Positions 1 through 5,400 of a stretch of 6,386 bases of DNA are shown here, one piece after another (position 1 is the stretch's first letter; each line of letters starts with the position of its first letter). A program made the position numbers and the translations under genes. The stretch comes from DAOTXK01 sp034435395 (lineage in GTDB: Bacteria > Chloroflexota > Anaerolineae > Aggregatilineales > Ch27). Where the stretch lies: contig DAOTXK010000210.1 in the NCBI GenBank assembly GCA_034435395.1, forward strand, positions 1-6,386, written 5' to 3'. Under the pieces are notes generated by a model that worked only from the letters and a program-made list of their open reading frames with translations, was not told the DNA's origin and did no database searches.

Positions 1-468
1 CTGCTACACCACACCGCCAGCCCCAACATCATCGCCGCGAGCGGGCCGATCAACGTCATCCCCGCCGCCATCACCGTCGAACTGGACGGTCGCCTGCTGC
101 CAGGCTTCGCGCCGGACGACCTGCTGGGCGAACTCCGCGACCTCCTGGGCGAGGAGGTGGAACTGGCGGTGGCGGAATACGATCCGGGGCCGCCCAGCCC
201 GGACATGGCACTCTTCGAGACTCTGGGCGACATTCTACGAGAAGCCGACCCCGACGGCATCCCCATTCCCATGGTGGCCAGCGGGGTGAGCGACGCCCGC
301 TTTTTCGGGCGGCTGGGCATCCAGTCCTACGGCTTCACGCCCATGCAGTTCCCGCCCGGTTTCCACTTCGGCCAGACCATCCATGCCGCCGACGAGCGCG
401 TCCCGGTGGCGGCGCTGACGTTTGGCACCATGGCCCTCTTTAAGGCGCTCCAGCGGTTCGGGGGGTGA
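1..468 (+). CDS. M20-family metallopeptidase/amidohydrolase, C-terminal part (5' end outside window)
   Basis: The frame is open from base 1 to the TGA at 466-468, giving 155 visible residues; the start codon and most of the N-terminal catalytic half lie upstream of the window. Visible residues about 10-60 look like the end of the M20 dimerisation (lid) domain. They carry the family hallmark NVIPxxxxxxxDGRLLPG (visible residues 18-34), where an Asn-Val-Ile-Pro strand is followed by a D-x-R-x-L-P-G turn. The remainder returns to the catalytic domain: SGVSDARFF (94-102), in the place of the family's G-T/S-D-A/S-R segment, and IHAADERV (127-134), whose His128 matches the C-terminal zinc ligand of M20 enzymes. 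Family knowledge: these are cytosolic di-zinc hydrolases that cut peptides or N-acyl amino acids (carboxypeptidase G2, DapE, ArgE, PepT types). The substrate cannot be told from this fragment. The next gene has its own promoter, so an operon with trpB is unlikely. Confidence 0.9.
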   Translation: MLHHTASPNIIAASGPINVIPAAITVELDGRLLPGFAPDDLLGELRDLLGEEVELAVAEYDPGPPSPDMALFETLGDILREADPDGIPIPMVASGVSDARFFGRLGIQSYGFTPMQFPPGFHFGQTIHAADERVPVAALTFGTMALFKALQRFGG

Positions 469-480
469 GCGTCCCGCCTG

Positions 481-497
481 CCTGGGTCCGCCCCAGG
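481..497 (+). terminator. Short GC hairpin 12 bases after the peptidase stop; possible weak terminator
   Basis: CCTGGG (481-486) can pair with CCCAGG (492-497) around the loop TCCGC. The hairpin lies between the peptidase stop and the trpB promoter, which is where a terminator is expected. No T-run follows (GGGCGACC comes next), so it is not a standard intrinsic terminator. It may be only an mRNA 3'-end stabilising hairpin, or chance in GC-rich DNA. Confidence 0.3.
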
Positions 498-518
498 GGG
501 CGACCGTTCCCAAATCGC

Positions 519-547
519 TTGACAGCGGGGATCATTGCCGTTATCAT
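519..547 (+). promoter_or_regulatory. Sigma-70-type promoter for the T-box/trpB transcript
   Basis: The -35 box TTGACA (519-524) is a perfect consensus match, and the -10 box TATCAT (542-547) matches 5 of 6 positions, with TAT at the front. The spacer is exactly 17 bases. Transcription would begin near 553-556, about 15 bases before the first paired base of T-box Stem I (570), which is the usual geometry. It is the only good promoter seen between the peptidase and trpB. It implies that trpB is transcribed independently at a potentially high rate and controlled mainly by the leader RNA. Confidence 0.85.
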
Positions 548-657
548 GCGGTAAAATCAGATATACCAACAACAGTGAACCGGCAGAGTAAACGCCCCGC
601 CCGCCCAGAGAGCCAGGCCCGGTGGCTGGAAGGCCTGGTGCGTCAGCAGGCGTTGAA

Positions 658-660
658 TGG
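658..660 (+). promoter_or_regulatory. T-box specifier codon TGG (Trp)
   Basis: The triplet TGG sits on the 3' side of the Stem I internal loop in the context GAA-TGG-A, matching the usual GAA-NNN-A arrangement of T-box specifiers. It pairs with the CCA anticodon of tRNA-Trp. Two independent facts agree. The gene downstream makes tryptophan. The antiterminator bulge reads TGGC, which complements a GCCA tRNA 3' end, and bacterial tRNA-Trp normally carries G as its discriminator base. Confidence 0.92.
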
Positions 661-748
661 ACCGGGGAGTTGCGCAGGGGATAATCCTGCGCCGGTTTAG
701 CCGCCGTTATCCGGCCCAGAGTGAGGGGCAGCAGCACCGCCCTTAAAC

Positions 749-786
749 GAGGTGGCACCACGGGCCCGTGTAACAGGCTCGTCCTC
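749..786 (+). promoter_or_regulatory. T-box antiterminator with TGGC acceptor-end bulge
   Basis: Helix A1 is GAGG 749-752 paired with CCTC 783-786. The 7-base bulge TGGCACC (753-759) contains TGGC for pairing with the tRNA GCCA end. Helix A2 is ACGGGC 760-765 paired with GCTCGT 777-782, with one G-T pair. The 3' strand 777-786 is continuous and is the same stretch that forms the 5' arm of terminator 1, so the two structures are mutually exclusive. A1 differs from the usual AGGG/CCCT, but the change is matched on both strands, which supports the pairing. A competing local palindrome, CACGGG/CCCGTG (759-770), has no loop and would need to melt. Confidence 0.88.
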
Positions 787-805
787 CTGGAGGACGGGCT
801 TTTTT
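777..805 (+). terminator. T-box terminator 1 (intrinsic)
   Basis: GCTCGTCCT 777-785 pairs with AGGACGGGC 791-799 (9 pairs, one of them T-G, extended by C786-G790) around a very small loop. Six T residues follow (800-805). The 5' arm overlaps the 3' strand of the antiterminator, as expected for T-box control. It is predicted to form when tRNA-Trp is mostly charged, ending transcription before trpB. Confidence 0.93.
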
Positions 806-819
806 GTTACTTCGTAAGC

Positions 820-858
820 GCTCGTCCTCATCCCACGCTGGGGACGAGCCAGTTTTTT
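820..858 (+). terminator. Second, tandem intrinsic terminator between the T-box and trpB
   Basis: GCTCGTCCT 820-828 pairs with GGGACGAGC 841-849 (8 Watson-Crick pairs plus one T-G) around a 12-base loop. The spacer CAG and six T residues (853-858) follow. Its 5' arm, GCTCGTCCTC (820-829), is identical over 10 bases to the 5' arm of terminator 1 (777-786). It stands 16 bases before the trpB ribosome-binding site, so it must be bypassed for trpB to be expressed. It could be a backup attenuator or part of a switching relay (see findings). Confidence 0.85.
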
Positions 859-873
859 ATTCTCGTCGATAAA

Positions 874-878
874 AGGAG
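874..878 (+). promoter_or_regulatory. Ribosome-binding site for trpB
   Basis: AGGAG lies 8 bases before the ATG at 887 and is a strong Shine-Dalgarno match. It fixes the start codon; no closer in-frame alternative has comparable support. Confidence 0.88.
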
Positions 879-886
879 AGAACATC

Positions 887-2266
887 ATGCCGGATAACAA
901 GCACGTCAAGTACGTATTGAGCGAAGACCAGATGCCCCAGGCGTGGTACAACATCATACCCGACCTGCCCGGACCTCCTGCCCCGGTGCTGCACCCCGTC
1001 ACCCTGCAGCCCGTCACGCCGGACGACCTCGCCCCGCTCTTCCCGATGGCGCTGATCATGCAGGAGGTCAGCACCGAACGGTACATCGAAATCCCCGAAC
1101 CGGTGCGCGACATTTACCGCCAGTGGCGGCCCTCGCCGCTGTTCCGCGCCCGCCGCCTGGAACAAGCGCTGGATACACCGGCCCGCATATACTACAAACA
1201 TGAAGGCTTCAGCCCGGTTGGCAGTCACAAGCCCAATACGGCCGTCCCCCAGGTTTATTACAACAAACAAGAGGGCGTCAAGAAGATAGCCACCGAAACC
1301 GGGGCCGGGCAGTGGGGCAGCGCGCTGTCGATGGCCGGGGCGATGTTCGGTGTGGAGATCGAAGTCTTCATGGTCAAGATCAGCTACCAGCAGAAGCCTT
1401 ACCGTCGCAGTTTGATGGAAGCCTTCGGCGCTACCGTCCATGCCAGCCCGACCAACCTGACCGACGCCGGGCGCCAAATCCTGGCCGAGAACCCCAACAG
1501 TCTCGGCAGTCTGGGCATCGCCATCAGTGAGGCGGTCGAAGTCGCCGCCAAGAACCCTGAGGCCCGGTACAGCCTGGGCAGCGTGCTCAACCACGTGCTG
1601 ATGCACCAGACCGTCGTTGGCGAAGAGGCGCTGCTCCAGATGCAACTGGCCGACGACTATCCCGACATCGTCATCGGCTGCGTAGGCGGCGGCAGCAACT
1701 ACTCCGGCCTGGTCTTCCCCTTCATTCGCGAACACCTCACCAAGGGGCGCAAGGCCCGCTTCCTGGCTGTTGAGCCGATGGCCTGCCCCAGCATGACCAA
1801 GGGCATCTACGCCTATGACTACGGCGACACGGCCGCGACGGCCCCCGTAGCCAAGATGTACACGCTCGGCCATCGATTCGTTCCGCCGGGCATCCACGCC
1901 GGCGGCCTGCGTTATCACGGGATGGCCCCCCTGGTCAGCCAGCTGCACGCGCTCGGCATCATTGATGTCATGGCCTACCACCAGAACCCGGTCTTCCAGG
2001 CCGCCATGACCTTCATCCGTGCCGAAGGTATCACCCCCGCGCCGGAAAGCGCCCACGCCATCAAAGCCGCCATCGACCAGGCGCTGGAAGCCAGAGAAGC
2101 TGGCGAGGAGCGCGTGATCCTGTTTAACCTGAGCGGGCACGGCTTCTTTGACATGAGCGCCTACGAAGCCTATCTCGCCGGGAGACTGGAGGACTACGAA
2201 TATCCGTCAGCTGAGGTCGAGAAAGCGCTGGCCAGCCTGCCCAAAGTCAGTCTGGAACCGGCCTGA
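887..2266 (+). CDS. trpB: Tryptophan synthase beta chain, TrpB2-type (PLP-dependent)
   Basis: A 459-residue cytosolic enzyme predicted to join indole and L-serine to give L-tryptophan with pyridoxal phosphate. The PLP lysine is Lys115 in GSHKPNTA (112-119). TETGAGQWG (136-144) contains Glu137, the counterpart of the catalytic Glu of TrpB; TrpB1 enzymes have GAGQHG here. The cofactor-phosphate loop is GCVGGGSN (264-271). LRYHG (341-345) and the C-terminal SGHGFFD (416-422) are typical of the TrpB2 branch rather than of classical TrpB1. The length of about 460, against about 400 for TrpB1, and the extended N-terminus (residues 1-80) also fit TrpB2. TrpB2 proteins often lack the strong TrpA partnership of TrpB1 and may act in indole salvage. 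No trpA or other trp gene is in the window, and a terminator follows the stop, so the gene appears to be transcribed alone. The tRNA-Trp T-box upstream supports a real role in tryptophan supply. The start at 887 is set by AGGAG 8 bases upstream. Confidence 0.96.
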   Translation: MPDNKHVKYVLSEDQMPQAWYNIIPDLPGPPAPVLHPVTLQPVTPDDLAPLFPMALIMQEVSTERYIEIPEPVRDIYRQWRPSPLFRARRLEQALDTPARIYYKHEGFSPVGSHKPNTAVPQVYYNKQEGVKKIATETGAGQWGSALSMAGAMFGVEIEVFMVKISYQQKPYRRSLMEAFGATVHASPTNLTDAGRQILAENPNSLGSLGIAISEAVEVAAKNPEARYSLGSVLNHVLMHQTVVGEEALLQMQLADDYPDIVIGCVGGGSNYSGLVFPFIREHLTKGRKARFLAVEPMACPSMTKGIYAYDYGDTAATAPVAKMYTLGHRFVPPGIHAGGLRYHGMAPLVSQLHALGIIDVMAYHQNPVFQAAMTFIRAEGITPAPESAHAIKAAIDQALEAREAGEERVILFNLSGHGFFDMSAYEAYLAGRLEDYEYPSAEVEKALASLPKVSLEPA

Positions 2267-2287
2267 GCCACCCTCACGGCAATCGGT

Positions 2288-2319
2288 AAAAGCCCCGCGT
2301 CGATCAGGCCGGGGCTTTT
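2288..2319 (+). terminator. Intrinsic terminator of trpB (near-symmetric, possibly bidirectional)
   Basis: AAAAGCCCC (2288-2296) pairs with GGGGCTTTT (2311-2319), with G2297-C2310 possible as an extra pair and a loop of about 12 bases. It begins 22 bases after the trpB stop. The A-run and T-run at the ends mean it can work on the + strand and, as a second barrier, on the - strand for the kinase transcript. Confidence 0.88.
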
Positions 2320-2409
2320 CTGTTGGCGGCAGCAGGGTGCTGGCGAAGCGTCCCCAGGCAGGCAAGTGAGACGATGGAGATAACGCCTCAGCCCCAGAAT
2401 ACCCCAATC

Positions 2410-2440
2410 AAAAGCGGCCTGTCTTCGCCGACAGACCGCT
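2410..2440 (-). terminator. Intrinsic terminator of the histidine kinase gene
   Basis: Positions 2413-2423 and 2430-2440 form an 11-step stem with one C-A mismatch (2418/2435) and a 6-base loop (2424-2429). Read on the - strand, the hairpin is followed by TTTTGATT, a usable T-tract. It begins 34 bases downstream of the kinase stop codon. The gap 2267-2474 holds nothing else that I can support besides these two hairpins. Confidence 0.82.
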
Positions 2441-2474
2441 CCATTTCTGGCCTGACAGCAGGACCGCTGACCCC

Positions 2475-5400
2475 TCAATCAGCCACGGCGGCGTCAGCCT
2501 GCGCCTCCGGCACCGCGGACGCCAGCGGCACGGTGAAGTGGAAGGTCGAGCCTTGGCCCAGCTCACTCTCCACCCAGATCTGCCCCCCATGCTGCTCCAC
2601 AATGCCGCGCACGATGACCAGCCCCAGGCCGGTGCCCGGCTGTTCGGTCGCCTCCGGGTTGCTGGAGCGGAAGTATGGCGTGAACAGCCGCGCCTGGTCC
2701 TCCTGGCTGATGCCGATGCCGTTGTCCTGCACCGCCACATGCAACACCTCGGACGCGCCTTCCGAACTCCAGACATTCCGGCTCGGCGCTGCGGTGATGA
2801 TCAGCCTCCCGTCCGGCGGGGTGTACTTGTGAGCATTGGTGACGAGGTTGGTCAGCACCTGGATCAGGCGGTTGTGGTCGCCATAGATCAGCGGCAGTCG
2901 CTCCGGCACCTGCACTTCGATGGTTTGCCGCTTGTCCTCGATCTGTTTCTGAAGCGGACGCAAGGTCTCGGTCACGATGCGGCGGAAGTCAACCGGCGAC
3001 TTCTCCATGGACATCCGGTCGGTTTGCAGCTTGGTCACGTCATTCAGGTCGCTCACCAGCGTGTTCATACGCTCCACATTGCTGCGGATGGTGCTGAGAA
3101 AACCTTTCTGCTGCTCGTTGACCGGCCCCACCACGCCGCCCAGCAGCAGATCGGTGAAGCCCTTGATGCTGGTCATCGGCGTCTTTAGCTCGTGAGCCAC
3201 GAAGCCCACGAACTCGCTGCGGGCCTCGTTGGCCCGTTCCAGCTGGGCGAACAGGATGGCGTTGGCCATCGCCGGACTGGCATGCTCGGCCAGGCGAGTG
3301 ATGAAGTCCAGGGTCAGCAGGCTGAAGGCGTTTTCCTGGTCGCTTTCCAGGATAATCACGCCGCTGACTTTGCCGCCGGTGAACAGCGGCACGGTCAGCT
3401 GACTCCGGCATCCCGGCAGGCTCTCCACATAGTCATCGTCCAGCCCCACGTCAGCGACCAGCTCTGGATTGCCGGTCCGCACCACCCGCCCCACGCTCCC
3501 CTGGCTCAACGGCCACCCACTGGCAAACCGCTGGGCGATGCTGCCATCCGGATAACCCCGGTGGGCCACAATGCGCACGCTCGGCGGCTCGTCCTCCACC
3601 ATACCCAGCGCGCCGGCCGTCGCCCGACTTTCTCGCAGCGCCCAATCCAGCGTGATATCGAGCACCCGTTGCAGATCAAGCGTTTCGTTCAACTCGCGGT
3701 CGATGCGCTGCATGGTGTCCAGTTCGTCGACGCGGGCCGCCAGCTGCTGGTCGGTCATCTGGAACAGACGGGCGTTCTCAATGGCGATGGCCGCCTGCCC
3801 GGCGAACGTGGTTAACAGGCGCTTATCATCCTCCACAAACACCCCGCCATCGCGCTTGTTGACGACCTCCAGCACCCCGATCACGCCCGTGGAGGCCATC
3901 AGCGGCGCGGCCAGCAGCGTGGTGGTATGGAACTCGGTGTCCTCGTCCACGCCGGAGAACCAGCGCGGATCGCGCGTCGTGTCATTGATGATGATCGGCT
4001 CACCCCGGTCGGCCACCGTCCCCACCAGCCCGGTCCCGGCGGGCAGGCGGGTCCCGACCAACTCCTCCGCTTCCGGGCCGATGGCGACCTTAAACTCCAA
4101 TTCGTTGGTTGCGGGATCAACCATCAACAGCGACCCGGCTTCGGCTTCCAGAATGCTGACGGCGCTTTCGGTGATCAGCTCCAGCAGACGGTCCGGGTCC
4201 TGGAAGACTGTCGCCAGGTGGGTGCTGATCTCGTTGAGGGCGGTGAGCTGCCGGGCGCGTATTTCCGTCTCGCGGAACAGGCGGGCCTTGTCGATGGCCG
4301 TGGCCGCCTGGTCGGCGATCTGCCAAAGGATTTTGAGCTGCTCATCGCTGTACGTGATCACCGGGACGGTGCTGCCCACGCACAGCACCCCCAGCGTATA
4401 GGTCGGGGCATTAAGCGGCACGCCCATCCAGGCTTTGAGATTGGGGTTTTCCAGCCAGCCTTCGCTGCCGCGCCGGGCCATCTCGGCGGCGTAGTTCTCG
4501 ACGCGGACTGGCCGCCCGGTCCGCGCGATCTCGCTCACCAGGTCCCGCCCCATCCGCCAGCGCACCCCTTCCCGCTCCGGGATGCGCTCGTCATTTTCCG
4601 AGTAGAAGGCGTAATACAACTCGTCGGTGTTGGGATCGCGCAGTGCAATGTAGAAGTTCGGCGCGTTGATCACCCGGTTGGTCTGGGCGTAAATCAGCTC
4701 CAGCAGGTCGTCGAATTCCACGGTGAAGTTCACGGCCTGGGAGACCTGCCCCAGCACGTTCATCTCCCGCACGCGCTGCTCCAGGTTGGCGATCACCTGA
4801 GCGCGCTCCACGGCCAGCGCCGCCTGGTCGGCCAGATTCTGCATAAAATGGAGATCGTCGAAGTGGTAGCGCTCGCCGGACTGCCGCGGCCCCACCGCCA
4901 GGATGCCGCTCAAGCGATCCTGTCCGCTCAGGGGGAGCAACACCGGCGCGCCCAGGACGGCCAGCCGTGCCCGCTCCGGCGCAAGTTCCGGCGGCAGTCG
5001 CTCCCCCGGCTCCAGGTATAAGGCGCGGCGTTGCCGTGACAACATCTGAATCAGGGGGCTTTTCGCCTCAAAGCGGATGTCCGTCTCCGGATTGGGAACG
5101 CCGTGGGCCACATATAACTCGGCTTCCGCGTCCGGGAAAAAGAGGAAGCTGTGCGTCGGCGCGAGCGTCTCATTCAGGTGCCGACGGATAGCCTCGACCA
5201 CCCCGCCCAACGCCGCCACCCTGGTTAATTCCTGCGCCAGCGTTTCCACGCGCTGCTGGTAGAGCCGATGGCGGCGGAAATAAGCCCGGTCCACCTGCCG
5301 CTCCAGCACGTTCCGGATCGGCACGAACAACAGCGCCATCAAAAAGACGGTGATGGCAATCACCAGCGGGTTATTCGCCTGAATGATCGACCCCGTCAAC

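Larger units (their letters stand above)
554..858 (+). ncRNA. T-box riboswitch leader, tRNA-Trp specific, upstream of trpB
   Basis: This is a cis-acting leader RNA that senses the ratio of uncharged to charged tRNA-Trp. Stem I spans 570-672. CAAC 570-573 pairs with GTTG 669-672, then comes a K-turn-like internal loop (AGTGAA / GGA), and CCGG 580-583 pairs with CCGG 662-665. Next is a specifier loop (AGAGTA on the 5' side, GAA-TGG-A on the 3' side), then AACGCC 591-596 paired with GGCGTT 649-654. An AGAGAG bulge (607-612) and a distal stem CCAGGCC 613-619 / GGCCTGG 632-638 follow. Intermediate hairpins are GCGCAGG 672-678 / CCTGCGC 686-692, alternatively GCCGG 691-695 / CCGGC 711-715, and a Stem III-like hairpin 724-729 / 739-744. 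The T-box sequence GAGGTGGCACCACG (749-762) follows, then the terminator. The promoter, this order of elements and a downstream tryptophan gene all agree. Transcriptional, not translational, control is indicated by the intrinsic terminators. The pairings were drawn by eye; the distal Stem I details are the least certain. Confidence 0.93.
777..867 (+). repeat. Direct repeat of the terminator 5' arm: two exact copies plus one degenerate copy
   Basis: GCTCGTCCTC occurs at 777-786 and 820-829. The core CTCGTC occurs a third time at 862-867, just before the ribosome-binding site. The core spacings are 43 and 41 bases. The complementary arms AGGACGGGC (791-799) and GGGACGAGC (841-849) lie between the copies. 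The pattern suggests partial duplication of a terminator module; the T-box bulge itself is not duplicated. Confidence 0.8.

Noticed and set aside
552..557. TAAAAT as an alternative -10 box
   Set aside because: It would stand 27 bases from the TTGACA at 519, far from the usual 16-18, and no other -35 is well placed. TATCAT at 542 with a 17-base spacer is better.
327..1113. Short open frames on both strands across the 469-886 leader region
   Set aside because: They cross the promoter, T-box stems and terminators, lack ribosome-binding sites, and translate to unrecognisable sequences. The region is explained fully by regulatory RNA. I also looked for a Trp-rich leader peptide as an alternative attenuator and saw none.
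857..2140. A 427-codon open frame on the - strand, antisense to trpB
   Set aside because: It overlaps almost all of trpB, whose motifs and ribosome-binding site are unambiguous. The antisense translation has low-complexity G/D/V/H/R composition and no recognisable motif, as expected for a mirror frame in GC-rich coding DNA.
3927..5021. A 364-codon open frame on the + strand inside the kinase gene
   Set aside because: It lies wholly antisense to GAF domains with clear conserved residues. The translation is rich in H/Q/G/R and has no known motif, so it is a shadow frame.
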